From Acinetobacter brisouioides (lineage in GTDB: Bacteria; Pseudomonadota; Gammaproteobacteria; Pseudomonadales; Moraxellaceae): DNA of 64,000 nucleotides. The notes below the pieces were generated by a model that saw only the letters and a program-made list of their open reading frames with translations, had not been told where the DNA came from and searched no databases. The translations under genes were made by a program, and so were the position numbers. This document shows, piece after piece, positions 1 to 10,267 of the stretch (positions are counted from its first letter, which is position 1; each line of letters begins with the position of its first letter). The DNA is taken from positions 434,001-498,000 of the forward strand of contig NZ_SJNX01000001.1 in assembly GCF_004331075.1 (NCBI RefSeq), written 5' to 3'.

Positions 1-143
1 GCTGCAAAACGGCAACCCACAAAAAACATCGGCGAACTGGCACTCAATGTATGCTGGACGATGAGAAATGTACTGCCCCAAATCAAGGTGATCAAGATTA
101 AGGAAAGCTGCGGCGCATAAGTATGCAAAAAAGTTTTAGGCAT
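1..143 (-). CDS. EamA/DMT-family transporter, N-terminal part (runs off window)
   Basis: Reading the minus strand from the ATG at 143 gives an uninterrupted frame to the window edge. It begins MPKTFLHTYAPQLSLILI and continues TLIWGSTFLIVQHTLS. The W-G-S-T-F motif in the first membrane helix, followed by a long hydrophobic run, is the usual N-terminus of EamA-domain (drug/metabolite transporter superfamily) exporters of about 300 residues, of which 47 are visible. It diverges from the XRE-cupin regulator at 265 across a gap with two matching inverted repeats, so that regulator probably controls it. The substrate cannot be told. Confidence 0.8.
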   Translation of the reverse strand, partial: MPKTFLHTYAPQLSLILITLIWGSTFLIVQHTLSASSPMFFVGCRFA

Positions 144-157
144 GATTTTGAGCGAAT

Positions 158-214
158 TGTGCAATATACTGCACATCATATAATCATTAAGTTTTGTGCG
201 CAATATATTGCACA
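158..214. promoter_or_regulatory. Two-copy inverted-repeat operator between EamA exporter and XRE regulator
   Basis: Two 18-bp near-palindromes lie in the divergent gap: TGTGCAATATACTGCACA at 158-175 and TGCGCAATATATTGCACA at 197-214. They agree at 16 of 18 positions and their starts are 39 bp apart, close to four helical turns. The core GCAATATATTGC of the second copy is a perfect palindrome. This is what a dimeric XRE-type regulator binding its own divergent promoter would use. That the product of the gene at 265 binds here is inference from position. Confidence 0.65.
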
Positions 215-264
215 AATATGCTAATCTTCCCCACGATTAATTCGCAGCTTTATGGTGTTCATGC

Positions 265-813
265 ATGAGTCAACAGGGAATTTTAGAATATGTCAGTGAC
301 AACCTGAAACGCTTACGCGAACAACACCAACTTAGCCAGCAACAATTGGCAGATCAGTCTGGGGTCAGTCGGCGTACAATTGCAGGCTTGGAATCAGGCG
401 AAATGAATATCAGCCTGACCAAGCTGGCTGCGATTGCCAGTGTTTTACAGGTTTCTTTTGCCGAGTTAGTCAGCTCACCTACTGCAAAAAACCCACATAT
501 TCATCGTGTTAAAACCTGGCAAAGTGTAAATGGCAATAGCTTTGCCGAACTACACTGTTCTGCCCCTGCCCAGCAACAGGTTGAATTATGGACATGGTTA
601 CTTGCCAGTGGTGATGTTTATCAGGCAGAAGCTGATCCCGAAGGCTGGAGCGAACTGCTGTATATTGTGCAAGGTTCATTGACCCTGACGCTAGATGGTG
701 TGCAACATCAGCTCAGTGCGGGTTCATCTTTTGTCTATGCCAGCTCAGTTCCCTACAGCTATGCCAATCTAGGAACTGAACCGTTACTATTTACCCGTAC
801 AGTTGCTTATTAA
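265..813 (+). CDS. XRE-family transcriptional regulator with C-terminal cupin domain
   Basis: The 182-residue protein has an N-terminal lambda-repressor-type helix-turn-helix at about residues 10-65, with the characteristic LSQQQLADQSGVSRRTIAGLE. A cupin_2 beta-barrel follows at about 105-180, with the WSELLYIVQGSLTL and GSSFVYASSVPYSY strands. This architecture is common in small local regulators that sense a ligand in the cupin and control a neighbouring transporter or enzyme. The gene diverges from an EamA exporter with a paired operator in between, which suggests control of that exporter and of itself. The ribosome site before ATG 265 is weak. It ends base-to-base against the convergent MFS gene. 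Confidence 0.85.
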   Translation: MSQQGILEYVSDNLKRLREQHQLSQQQLADQSGVSRRTIAGLESGEMNISLTKLAAIASVLQVSFAELVSSPTAKNPHIHRVKTWQSVNGNSFAELHCSAPAQQQVELWTWLLASGDVYQAEADPEGWSELLYIVQGSLTLTLDGVQHQLSAGSSFVYASSVPYSYANLGTEPLLFTRTVAY

Positions 814-2013
814 TTAATGTAGTGCTTTTTTTGGCATAAAATCAGGTCGTTTGATCATTAGGAAACAGATCACACAACCGATTAAACCCAAAACACCACC
901 AACCATTCCAATCAACTGTAAGCCATAATGCAAACTGACAATGCTGCCAAGCAACGCGCCGCCGCCAATTCCGACATTATATAGCCCCGAAAATAATGAC
1001 ATGGCAACATCTGTGGCATCAGGAGCTAATTGCAAAACTTTGGACTGCAATGCCAGACCAAAACTCATAATTGCCAACCCCCAAAATACGGTGAGTGTCA
1101 TTAAACCCATCACATGAGTTGCCAATGGCAACAACAGCAACATTGAGATACTGATTCCCAGACTAGATGCAATCACAAAAGTTTTTGGTAATTTACGGCT
1201 AAATCGGCTAAACAAAACTGACGCCAAAATTCCTGAACCGCCATAAATCAACAACAGTGATGTGGTTTGTGCCGATTGAAAATGTGCAATATGCAAGGTA
1301 AAGGGTTCAATATAACTATAGCCCGTAAATTGCGCAGTAATTACCACAATCGTTGCCAAATACAATAAGAGCAATGCAGGGCGTTTGAGCAAGACAGGTA
1401 AACTACTCAATGAACCCGAGTTTTGACTTGGTAATTTTGGTAGCGTTGTCCAAAGAATAAGCATGGTCAACAGCGCCAAGCCTGCAATCAGTGCAAAGGT
1501 ATTACGCCAGCCAAACAGCTCGCCAACAACACGCCCAAACGGAATTCCCAGCACCAGTGCCAGTACCGTTCCTGTAGAGAGTAATCCAAGTGCCTGCACC
1601 CCTTTTCCTGCGGGGGCAACACGCACAGCTAATGATGCGGTAATTGACCAGAAAATAGCATGTGCAAAAGCAATCCCTATACGGCTGATCAAGAGAATCA
1701 TAAAATTACTGGCAATACTCGACAGCAAATGGCTCATCATAAACAATAAAAAGATCGACAATAATAATGCCTTGCGTTCCATATTGCGGGTCATCAGCAT
1801 CATCGGTAATGAAGTCAGTGCCACCACCCATGCATAAATCGTCAGCATAATGCCGACTTCTATAGCCCGCATATGAAAACTTTGTGCAATATCACTGAGC
1901 AATGCAACAGGTACAAATTCCGTGGTATTAAAAATAAAAGCGGCTAAAGCGAGTGCAATCACACTAATCCAGCTTCCTTGCTGCGCTGGTTGAGTAGATA
2001 TAGACATAACCAT
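814..2013 (-). CDS. MFS transporter, sugar-efflux (SotB/AraJ)-like
   Basis: The 399-residue protein has about twelve hydrophobic helices. The N-terminal run [19 protein letters not shown] is the signature opening of the SotB/YdhP/AraJ branch of major facilitator drug:H+ antiporters (DHA1). SotB proteins export arabinose, IPTG and some drugs in enterobacteria, but the substrate here is unknown. Translation could start at 2013 or at the third codon (2007); neither has a strong Shine-Dalgarno. It converges on the XRE regulator with no intervening terminator visible. Confidence 0.8.
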   Translation of the reverse strand: MVMSISTQPAQQGSWISVIALALAAFIFNTTEFVPVALLSDIAQSFHMRAIEVGIMLTIYAWVVALTSLPMMLMTRNMERKALLLSIFLLFMMSHLLSSIASNFMILLISRIGIAFAHAIFWSITASLAVRVAPAGKGVQALGLLSTGTVLALVLGIPFGRVVGELFGWRNTFALIAGLALLTMLILWTTLPKLPSQNSGSLSSLPVLLKRPALLLLYLATIVVITAQFTGYSYIEPFTLHIAHFQSAQTTSLLLIYGGSGILASVLFSRFSRKLPKTFVIASSLGISISMLLLLPLATHVMGLMTLTVFWGLAIMSFGLALQSKVLQLAPDATDVAMSLFSGLYNVGIGGGALLGSIVSLHYGLQLIGMVGGVLGLIGCVICFLMIKRPDFMPKKALH

Positions 2014-2613
2014 CTTAGAATTTGGGAGAGAAAGAAAAACAACTCCACAATTATACTGTTCAATAAAAAATGCTATGCGTCATTTCAATAAAAATTTGAT
2101 GATTTTAGTTGGATTTTTGCAAAATACGAACAAGACACAGATGCTCTGCACCTTCGCATTTTTCTCCAATACATGACCTGCCTTAACTTTTCATCTCTAT
2201 AAATAACAAGAAATTAAGAAATCACACTATTGGAACACTCAACAAGCAATCATGTTGTTTTAAACTCTTTAAGTGCTGCATCATCCACATGTCATGCTCT
2301 GGAATATCGTAAGTTTCATGCTTCTAATCGCTTAAATGCTATTTCTAAGCAAAATGATCAAAATGTTAGGTAAATAATATCGCTATTCAGGTCAAGGCAA
2401 ATGATTTCTATCGATCTTTTCTCATATTGTTCGTTGTTCAAAATTTGAGGATCATAACGCCAGACCTGACGAATTTGATGTTATTACTTAAATCGATTTT
2501 ACTTATAAGTATTTACCTTTTATTTATCTCTTGATTTTATGCTTTACTTTATTTCATTTTGACTTTATCTCTGTCTTATTAATAAGCATCCAAGCTGACA
2601 GCCAGGAATAACC
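2014..2613. other. 600-bp AT-rich intergenic region upstream of cysH
   Basis: No convincing coding frame, repeat or RNA gene was seen here. The region is AT-rich and holds the promoters of the divergent MFS gene and cysH. The ribosome site for cysH is the CAGGAA just before 2614. A CysB-type site for cysH would be expected on functional grounds, but that family has too loose a consensus for me to place one. Confidence 0.5.
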
Positions 2614-3351
2614 ATGACCGACACCATTCCCTCTATTGATCTGATTGATGCACTTGCTGCCGAATATGCAGACAAATCACCAAGTGAAATTCTTGAGCTT
2701 GCTTTAAACCAAAAGGGCGAAGTTGCCATTTCCTTCTCAGGTGCAGAAGACGTCGTGCTGATTGATATGGCCTATCGTCTGCGCAAACCATTTCGCGTGT
2801 TTAGCCTAGATACTGGGCGCTTACATCCAGAAACTTATCAATTTTTAGAAGCTGTTCGCGAATTTTATAAAATCGATATTGAAATCTGCTTCCCAGAATC
2901 TGAAGCAGTACAAAAACTGGTGACTGAAAAAGGTATGTTTAGCTTTTTTGCAGATGGGCATCAGGAATGTTGTGGTGTACGTAAAGTGCAACCACTTCGT
3001 AAAAAACTGGCAACGCTCGATGGCTGGATCACAGGTCAGCGCAAAGACCAAAGCCCAGGTACACGTCATGAAATTCCAGTGATTCAGGCCGATGTTGGAT
3101 TTTCAGGTCCAGGTAAGCAACTCATCAAATACAACCCGCTTGCGAACTGGTCGAGTGCCGATGTCTGGAATTATATTCGCATGATGGAAATTCCGTATAA
3201 CTCACTGCATGAGCGTGGTTTTATATCTATCGGCTGTGAACCTTGTACACGCGCTGTTTTACCGAACCAGCACGAACGTGAAGGTCGCTGGTGGTGGGAA
3301 GAAGCTACACATAAAGAATGTGGTTTGCATGCTGGCAACCTGAAAAAATGA
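2614..3351 (+). CDS. cysH: Assimilatory APS reductase (phosphoadenylyl/adenylyl-sulfate reductase)
   Basis: The 245-residue cytoplasmic enzyme reduces adenylylated sulfate to sulfite with thioredoxin, in cysteine assimilation. It has the PAPS-reductase fold with a SFSGAEDV nucleotide loop near residues 41-48. The catalytic cysteine is in the C-terminal KECGLH motif (C236). It also has Cys119-Cys120 and a CEPC pair at 208/211. Those four cysteines ligate a [4Fe-4S] cluster in APS reductases and are absent from true PAPS reductases such as the E. coli one, so APS is the likely substrate despite the traditional name. It is a single gene followed by a terminator at 3376. Confidence 0.93.
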   Translation: MTDTIPSIDLIDALAAEYADKSPSEILELALNQKGEVAISFSGAEDVVLIDMAYRLRKPFRVFSLDTGRLHPETYQFLEAVREFYKIDIEICFPESEAVQKLVTEKGMFSFFADGHQECCGVRKVQPLRKKLATLDGWITGQRKDQSPGTRHEIPVIQADVGFSGPGKQLIKYNPLANWSSADVWNYIRMMEIPYNSLHERGFISIGCEPCTRAVLPNQHEREGRWWWEEATHKECGLHAGNLKK

Positions 3352-3375
3352 TTTGTTATAGACTTTTACAGATCG

Positions 3376-3398
3376 CCACTGCTTTGCAGTGGTTTTTT
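3376..3398 (+). terminator. Rho-independent terminator of cysH
   Basis: CCACTGC-TTT-GCAGTGG forms a 7-bp perfect stem with a 3-base loop followed by six T residues, 24 bases after the cysH stop codon. Confidence 0.88.
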
Positions 3399-3524
3399 AT
3401 TTATACTGATAGTTTGGATGTATGACTGATTTTTCAGTATATACTTATAACAAAAGTAAGCAAAAATAGAATGACAATCAGTAATATACTGGATAAATAG
3501 GCATAGGCAGTGAGGCACATCGTA

Positions 3525-4922
3525 ATGCGACCATTACATCCAATCGACTTTATTTTTTTATCTTTAGAAAAAAGACAGCAGCCTATGCATGTAGGGGGGT
3601 TGTTTCTATTTCAAATTCCAAAGAATTCGCCTTCGACCTTTATTCAGGATTTGGTTGCCGATATTCGTAACTCAAAATGTAAACCCGTTGCACCTTTCAA
3701 CAACACCCTAAATGGTCTATTTTGGGATAAAGATGACGAATTTGATCTTGACCATCACTTTCGACATATTGCTCTGCCTCACCCTGGGCGTATTCGTGAG
3801 TTATTGATTTATATTTCACAGGAACATGGCACTTTAATTGACCGCGCCAAACCGCTATGGACATGTACCATTATTGAAGGAATTGAAGGTAACCGTTTTG
3901 CGATGTACTTCAAAATTCATCATGCCATGGTCGATGGTGTTGCCAGTATGCGTCTGATGGAAAAATCCTTTGCCAAAGATCCGAATATTCATAGTATCGT
4001 ACCGCCATGGTGCATTGAAAAGCGCCGCTCACAACAAGAAAACAAGAATCCCGTTCGCCGCTTGGGCAGCAAGCTAAGCCACTTAAAACAACAAATGAAT
4101 ATTGTGCCTGGCGTGTATCATGAACTGACTCAAGCTCTACATGACCGCCGCCACGACCCTGACTATGTTTCAAGTTTCCAAGCACCTGTCTGTATTTTAA
4201 ATCAGCGTATTAGTGCATCCCGACGTTTCGCAGCACAATCTTTTAATCTGCAACGCTTCCGTCATATTGCCAAAGCCCTACAGATTACCTTAAATGATGT
4301 GATTCTTTCAGTCTGCTCAGGCGCATTACGTGAATACTTGATGAGCTTGAACAGCCTGCCTGCCAAACCACTCATTGCAATGGTGCCCACCTCAATCCGT
4401 TCAGATAATGACTCAGATACCAGTAACCGTATCACCATGATTCTTGCCAATCTGGCAACACATATCAGCGACCCGATTGAACGTGCGAAAATTATTTCAC
4501 GTAGTGTCAGTAACGCCAAAACCCGCTTTAAGCGCATGACCCAAGATCAAATTTTGGGCTATAGCGCATTTGTATATGCTGCTGCTGGCTTGAATATTAT
4601 TTCTGGGATGATGCCTAAGCATCAGGCATTTAACTTGGTGATTTCCAACGTCCCTGGCCCACGTGAACCTTTATACTGGAATGGCGCAAAACTAGAAGCT
4701 TTATATCCTGCATCAGTCGTCTTTGATGGTCAGGCATTGAATATTACGCTGACGAGTTATTTAGATAAACTTGAAGTGGGAATTGTGGCGTGTCGCAATA
4801 CTTTACCGAAAGTACAAAGTTTACTCACGCTGCTTGAACAAGAAATTCAAAATTATGAACGCCACCTTGGCATGGAATCACGCTCTGAAGAGCAGAAAGC
4901 ACATTTAAAACACGTTGGTTAA
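3525..4922 (+). CDS. Wax ester synthase / acyl-CoA:diacylglycerol acyltransferase (WS/DGAT)
   Basis: This bifunctional acyltransferase makes wax esters and triacylglycerol storage lipid from acyl-CoA with fatty alcohol or diacylglycerol. The protein begins MRPLHPIDFIFLSLEKRQQP and carries the catalytic HHxxxDG motif as HHAMVDG at residues 132-138, plus the C-terminal NVPGPREPLYWNGA block of the family. Its 465 residues match the length of the ADP1 enzyme (458). A GTG start at 3510 would add five residues, but the GTGAGG there is better read as the ribosome-binding site for the ATG at 3525, which matches the ADP1 N-terminus. The terminal 20 residues are divergent. The gene is monocistronic with its own terminator. 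Confidence 0.93.
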   Translation: MRPLHPIDFIFLSLEKRQQPMHVGGLFLFQIPKNSPSTFIQDLVADIRNSKCKPVAPFNNTLNGLFWDKDDEFDLDHHFRHIALPHPGRIRELLIYISQEHGTLIDRAKPLWTCTIIEGIEGNRFAMYFKIHHAMVDGVASMRLMEKSFAKDPNIHSIVPPWCIEKRRSQQENKNPVRRLGSKLSHLKQQMNIVPGVYHELTQALHDRRHDPDYVSSFQAPVCILNQRISASRRFAAQSFNLQRFRHIAKALQITLNDVILSVCSGALREYLMSLNSLPAKPLIAMVPTSIRSDNDSDTSNRITMILANLATHISDPIERAKIISRSVSNAKTRFKRMTQDQILGYSAFVYAAAGLNIISGMMPKHQAFNLVISNVPGPREPLYWNGAKLEALYPASVVFDGQALNITLTSYLDKLEVGIVACRNTLPKVQSLLTLLEQEIQNYERHLGMESRSEEQKAHLKHVG

Positions 4923-4952
4923 ATCCAACTTTTCAATTTTTTTTACACAAAT

Positions 4953-4980
4953 AAAAGGGCGTATAATTCGCCCTTTTATT
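4953..4980. terminator. Bidirectional terminator between WS/DGAT and the PA1571-type gene
   Basis: AAAAGGGCG-TATAATT-CGCCCTTTT is a 9-bp perfect stem with A and T tracts on the two sides. It ends immediately before the stop codon of the convergent small gene at 4981, so it can terminate both transcripts. Confidence 0.85.
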
Positions 4981-5160
4981 TTAACTTTTTACTGTACGAC
5001 ATTGCTCAAGCAATTTAATACAAATATCTTGCACCATTGACGTGGTGATCTGGACTTCTTTACCGTGTTCATCGACCATATAACAATCGTTTTTAACAGG
5101 ACGATGCTCTTTGTTCGTTTGAGTATGATTTGTCAAATTGTTATCTTCTCGCATATGCAT
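4981..5160 (-). CDS. Small PA1571-family protein
   Basis: A 59-codon frame on the minus strand starts at ATG 5160, with a GGGGAG ribosome site 9 bases upstream, and ends at TAA 4981. The product starts MHMREDNNLTNHTQTNKEHR and contains YMVDEHGKEVQITTSMVQ in the C-terminal half. A short polar N-terminus followed by a 'VDxxGxEVxIT..MV' core is what I recall of the PA1571 family, small proteins of unknown function found across Pseudomonas and Acinetobacter. It lies downstream of and convergent with the WS/DGAT gene, which may be coincidental. A start at codon 3 (5154) is also possible. Confidence 0.75.
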   Translation of the reverse strand: MHMREDNNLTNHTQTNKEHRPVKNDCYMVDEHGKEVQITTSMVQDICIKLLEQCRTVKS

Positions 5161-5288
5161 ATTTCAACTCCCCATCTGGCTAAGACTAAAGGCCTTTGGC
5201 TACTCACTTAAGTTTATAGTATTGAGAAATGCTCAATGAAAGTAAACAGCGAGTTGTAACAAGGCTTATGCGAAATTCTGTTACAAAA

Positions 5289-6743
5289 TCAACTGAGAAT
5301 GATATCGTATTGCTCTTGTGTATAGAGGTTTTCAACCTGAAATTTGATTACTCGGTTAATAAAGTGTTCTAAATCTGCCACTGCTGGCGCTTCGGCAGTT
5401 AACAATCTGTCAATCACTAATGGATTGGCAACCACCATAAATCCTGCCTGAGATTGATAAGCACGTGCATAGCGTAAAATTTCACGGAAAATTTCATAGC
5501 ATACTGTTTCTGCTGTTTTTACAAAACCACGCCCCTGACAGGTTGGACATGACTCACACAGCAAGTGTTCAAGTGATTCACGGGTACGCTTACGCGTCAT
5601 TTCTACAAGACCAAGCTCGGAAACCTGTGTAATTTTAGTTTTAGCATGATCACGCTCAAGCATACGCTCAAACTGCTTCATGACTTCATCACGATGCGTT
5701 GCTTCTTGCATATCAATAAAGTCAATAATAATAATGCCACCCAAATTACGTAACCGTAACTGGCGAGCAATCACCTGTGTCGCTTCCATATTGGTTTTAA
5801 ATACAGTGTCTTCAAGGCTACGTCCACCTACATAAGACCCCGTATTTACATCAATGGTGGTCATGGCTTCAGTCTGATCAATCATCAGGTAGCCACCAGA
5901 CTTCAATGCCACACGGGTTTGCAAGGCTTTTTGAATATCTTCTTCGACATTGTAAAGATCAAATAGCGGACGCTCACCTGGATAATGAATCAGGCGGCTT
6001 TGCATTTCTGGCATAAACTCATCAATAAAATCTTTGAGTTTTGCGTGAATTTCTCGTGAATCAATACAAATCTTGCTAGTCGATTCAGATGCCAAATCAC
6101 GTACGATACGCTGATGTAATGGTAATTCTTCAAAAATCAGGGAAGGCACCGCAATAGTTTTTTGTTTGCGCTGGATATATTCCCAGAGTTTTGCCAGATA
6201 ATTCATATCCTGTGCAATTGAGGCCTCATCAATTCCTTCAGCAGCCGTTCTCACAATCACACTACCCGGTAACTGATGCTCTTTCTGGATTTTTTCAATC
6301 AGTGTACGCAAGCGATCACGCTCTTGTTCTGATTCGATACGCTGAGAAACTCCAATATGGTTACCAAACGGCATTAAGACCAAATAACGCGAGGGAATTG
6401 AAAGATCGGTACTTAGGCGTGCGCCTTTGGTTCCCAGCATATCTTTCATGACCTGAACGGTCAGGATTTGCCCAGGCTGAAGGAGGTCAAAAACATTTGG
6501 CGTTGGCTGGTTACGTGACCAAACCATATCGTTAATATGTAAAAATGCAGTTCTCGATAAACCAATATCGACAAAAGCAGCCTGCATACCAGGAAGTACA
6601 CGCACGACTTTGCCTTTATAGATATTGCCAACCAAACCACGTTTTACCGTACGTTCGACAAAAAGCTCATTTACTGTTCCATTTTCAATTAATGCAACGC
6701 GGCATTCCATCGGCGTGACATTAATCAGCAATTCATCTGACAT
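5289..6743 (-). CDS. rng: Ribonuclease G
   Basis: The 484-residue single-strand endoribonuclease matures the 5' end of 16S rRNA and decays some mRNAs. It has the RNase E/G catalytic architecture: an S1 RNA-binding domain at about residues 35-120 (GNIYKGKVVRVLPGMQAAFV), the 5'-sensor and RNase H-like parts, and the DNase I-like Mg-binding segment (TTIDVNTGSYVG). The Zn-link cysteines appear as CESCPTC near residue 405. It lacks the long C-terminal scaffold of RNase E, hence RNase G. It is downstream of maf in the mreBCD-maf-rng order common in gammaproteobacteria. Confidence 0.95.
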   Translation of the reverse strand: MSDELLINVTPMECRVALIENGTVNELFVERTVKRGLVGNIYKGKVVRVLPGMQAAFVDIGLSRTAFLHINDMVWSRNQPTPNVFDLLQPGQILTVQVMKDMLGTKGARLSTDLSIPSRYLVLMPFGNHIGVSQRIESEQERDRLRTLIEKIQKEHQLPGSVIVRTAAEGIDEASIAQDMNYLAKLWEYIQRKQKTIAVPSLIFEELPLHQRIVRDLASESTSKICIDSREIHAKLKDFIDEFMPEMQSRLIHYPGERPLFDLYNVEEDIQKALQTRVALKSGGYLMIDQTEAMTTIDVNTGSYVGGRSLEDTVFKTNMEATQVIARQLRLRNLGGIIIIDFIDMQEATHRDEVMKQFERMLERDHAKTKITQVSELGLVEMTRKRTRESLEHLLCESCPTCQGRGFVKTAETVCYEIFREILRYARAYQSQAGFMVVANPLVIDRLLTAEAPAVADLEHFINRVIKFQVENLYTQEQYDIILS

Positions 6744-6781
6744 AATAAACTCAAAACATTATAAGAATTCTTGTAAAGCGA

Positions 6782-7348
6782 TCAGTTTGATTCATTAATC
6801 ACTTTTAATAGCTCGATTGTTTCATGCAGTGGCAATCCAACCACATTGGTATAACTGCCTACAATACGGGGAATATACTGCGCTGCCTGCCCTTGTATGG
6901 CGTAAGCACCTGCTTTTCCCACAGGCTCACCTGTTGCCCAATAATTTTCCATATCATTCGGCGTAAGTGGTTGAAACTCGACTTGAGTCTGCACCACTTG
7001 ATATAAAATCTGTTGAGCATTTGCAACACAAACACCAGTCAATACATCATGACAACGTCCTGACAGTTTTTGCCAAATGCTAAACGCATGTGCTTTTGAT
7101 TCAGGTTTCCCGATAATTTCATGATCGACAGACAAACTGGTATCAGCAGCAATCACTGTTGCATCTGAAAACCTGCGTAATACTGCTTGAGCCTTGGCTT
7201 GTGCGAGCCGCGCAACATACTCAGAGGCTAACTCACCCTCAAATATGCTTTCGTCAATTTCAGGGCTAAATACCTCAAATTGTAAGCCAAGCTGTAAAAG
7301 CAACTCACGGCGACGTGGTGAGCTTGAAGCCAAAATCAAGCGCGCCAT
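6782..7348 (-). CDS. maf: Maf-family nucleotide pyrophosphatase
   Basis: The 188-residue protein is of the YhdE/Maf type. It hydrolyses dTTP/UTP and modified nucleotides to monophosphates, acting as a house-cleaning enzyme and affecting septum formation. The start chosen is ATG 7348, giving MARLILASSSPRRRELL, the invariant Maf N-terminus; an upstream in-frame start at 7408 would only read back into mreD. The conserved SPRRREL, DTSLSVD and GKPES motifs are all visible. It overlaps the mreD 3' end by 13 bases and is probably co-transcribed with mreBCD. Confidence 0.92.
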   Translation of the reverse strand: MARLILASSSPRRRELLLQLGLQFEVFSPEIDESIFEGELASEYVARLAQAKAQAVLRRFSDATVIAADTSLSVDHEIIGKPESKAHAFSIWQKLSGRCHDVLTGVCVANAQQILYQVVQTQVEFQPLTPNDMENYWATGEPVGKAGAYAIQGQAAQYIPRIVGSYTNVVGLPLHETIELLKVINESN

Positions 7349-7827
7349 CTTTTCAAGCAATAATATAACATAGGCCAAGCAAAAACACTGCTGATTAATG
7401 GTGGCCAACGGCGCATGACAGGATAGTTAATACCCGCCATCACCTGTGTCACCCAAACAAAAATGACATAAGTCAGAATCGCAAGAATCGCAATAATCCA
7501 TAAATTCAGAAAGGTTAGAACTCGACGTTCCCGAATAAAGTAACGTGCTGAAAAAGTGATAACCACATAAATCAGCGCATTTTGCCCAAGCGGTGCGTCA
7601 AGCAACAGGTCAGTAAAAATTCCTAGACCAAAAGCAAACCACACGCCGCACCATGCTGGCTGACACAGTACCCAAAACAACATGACTAGCAGTATGATGC
7701 ATGGTCGCCATGCTGAGGCATCATAGGCCAATGGATATACCACCAGTACAGATGCCAACAACGTCGAAATCACAATCCAGATAAATGGATCTCTAGGTTT
7801 CTGAGGGCGATAATTAGCGACTAGCAT
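7336..7827 (-). CDS. mreD: Rod shape-determining membrane protein MreD
   Basis: The 163-residue protein has about five hydrophobic helices, the size and shape of MreD. MreD forms the elongasome with MreB and MreC and links the actin-like filament to peptidoglycan synthesis. The segment GLGIFTDLLLDAPLGQNALI is the conserved MreD core. Its ATG at 7827 has a good AAAGGAG site and overlaps the mreC 3' end by 14 bases, so the two are translationally coupled. Confidence 0.92.
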   Translation of the reverse strand: MLVANYRPQKPRDPFIWIVISTLLASVLVVYPLAYDASAWRPCIILLVMLFWVLCQPAWCGVWFAFGLGIFTDLLLDAPLGQNALIYVVITFSARYFIRERRVLTFLNLWIIAILAILTYVIFVWVTQVMAGINYPVMRRWPPLISSVFAWPMLYYCLKRWRA

Positions 7828-8671
7828 AAGGTTGCTCCTTTGCTAGTGAGTCAGAAAACAGCACGACAACATAATGTCCGCCCGCAAGTTGTCCTGCTGG
7901 TGTGACATCAATCTGGGCAAATTCACCCGAATTATGTCGCTGAATTTTCGATACTGTACCGACCAGATACCCTGCAGGAAAATGCTCGCCCAAACCTGAA
8001 CTATAGACACGATCCCCAACAACGAGATCTGCACTGGTTGGAACATATTGCATTTGCAAAATTCCAGAATCACCTGTACCTGACACAATTGCACGCATAC
8101 CTGTGCGCTCAATCCGAATGGATAGCGAGCTTTCTTTATCAGACAATAAGAGCACACGAGCACTATGCGAGTAGACGTTAATAATCTGCCCCATAATCCC
8201 GTGATCATCTAACACTGTTTGCCCCTGATAAAGACGGTCAGCTTTACCTCGGTTAATCACAATAATATGTCGTAATGGATCGACATCAGTCCCAATGACT
8301 TCAGCAATTGCCATACGACCATCAATAATTAAAGGCGTGTCGAGCAGACCACGTAAACGGGCATTTTCGGCTGAAAGTTCAGAAAGTTTTTGCAGGCGTA
8401 CTTGCGCTTGTAACAACTCAGCATGCATTGCAGTATTTTCACGACGCAGTTGTTCTTCAGACTTGGTTTGTTGATTCAGCCACTCTCGCGACATGACTGG
8501 ATAGCTTGCAAGGGCATAAATGGGATTATATGCCGCGTACAAGACATCCCTTGCAGGTTTCACTACATGAGGCATGCGCCAATCAAAGAAAAGCACGAGC
8601 AAACACGTAACGACTGCAATAATGAATGAGCGAAAAGATGGCGGTTGTCTTGAAAAAATATTCGGTTGCAC
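7814..8671 (-). CDS. mreC: Rod shape-determining protein MreC
   Basis: The 285-residue bitopic periplasmic protein has one N-terminal membrane helix (about residues 15-32), a coiled-coil segment (about 65-110, ending in the ENARLRGLLD heptads) and two beta-domains. The VINRGKADRLYQGQTVLDDHG and GDRVYSSGLG blocks are typical MreC. It starts with GTG at 8671, 15 bases after the mreB stop. Confidence 0.94.
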   Translation of the reverse strand: MQPNIFSRQPPSFRSFIIAVVTCLLVLFFDWRMPHVVKPARDVLYAAYNPIYALASYPVMSREWLNQQTKSEEQLRRENTAMHAELLQAQVRLQKLSELSAENARLRGLLDTPLIIDGRMAIAEVIGTDVDPLRHIIVINRGKADRLYQGQTVLDDHGIMGQIINVYSHSARVLLLSDKESSLSIRIERTGMRAIVSGTGDSGILQMQYVPTSADLVVGDRVYSSGLGEHFPAGYLVGTVSKIQRHNSGEFAQIDVTPAGQLAGGHYVVVLFSDSLAKEQPYASR

Positions 8672-8685
8672 CGCCCTGTCCTATT

Positions 8686-9741
<1,056 letters not shown>

Positions 9742-9863
9742 TCAGTTTTTACAAATGTGGACGCAAGGTCGCAACTTTAACTAAATGTGATGATTTGAAC
9801 AAGTCAATCGCTTATCATATAGCACGATATTTTGAAATTTTTTGATACTGACAAGGTGATGTT

Positions 9864-10175
9864 ATGTCTACATCGGATGCTCAGCATTCAGATCTAAATG
9901 CTCAAACCGTATCGCAAATTGCCAATCTTGCACGTTTATCGTTCAATGATACGCAATCTGCAGAGTACGCACAAAGTCTAAATAAAATTTTAGGCATGAT
10001 GGAAACCTTAAAAGGCATTGATACTACTAGTATTGAGCCATTAAAAAGCCCATTTGACCACCCACAGCCTTTACGCCCTGATGTGGTAACTGAAACAAAC
10101 CACCGTGAAGAATATCAAGCTGTTGCACCTGCAACTCAGGATGGCTTGTATCTCGTACCACGTGTGATCGAATAA
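9864..10175 (+). CDS. gatC: Asp-tRNA(Asn)/Glu-tRNA(Gln) amidotransferase subunit C
   Basis: The 103-residue small subunit stabilises GatA-GatB in the transamidosome. It has the family pattern VSQIANLARLSFNDTQSAEY near the N-terminus and the DPLR-like stretch SPFDHPQPLRPDVV that wraps between GatA and GatB. It is first in gatCAB; a 92-bp gap separates it from gatA. Confidence 0.93.
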   Translation: MSTSDAQHSDLNAQTVSQIANLARLSFNDTQSAEYAQSLNKILGMMETLKGIDTTSIEPLKSPFDHPQPLRPDVVTETNHREEYQAVAPATQDGLYLVPRVIE

Positions 10176-10267
10176 TCTTTTGTTTCATTTTGTAAATACT
10201 AGCACTTTTGTCGTACTTTCCGACGGAATAACCAAATCGTGCTACTTTTTAGACCAGATTTTAAATT

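Noticed and set aside
7349..7408. 20-residue N-terminal extension of Maf
   Set aside because: It lies in the mreD 3' coding region; the family N-terminus (MARLILASSSPRRREL) starts at 7348.
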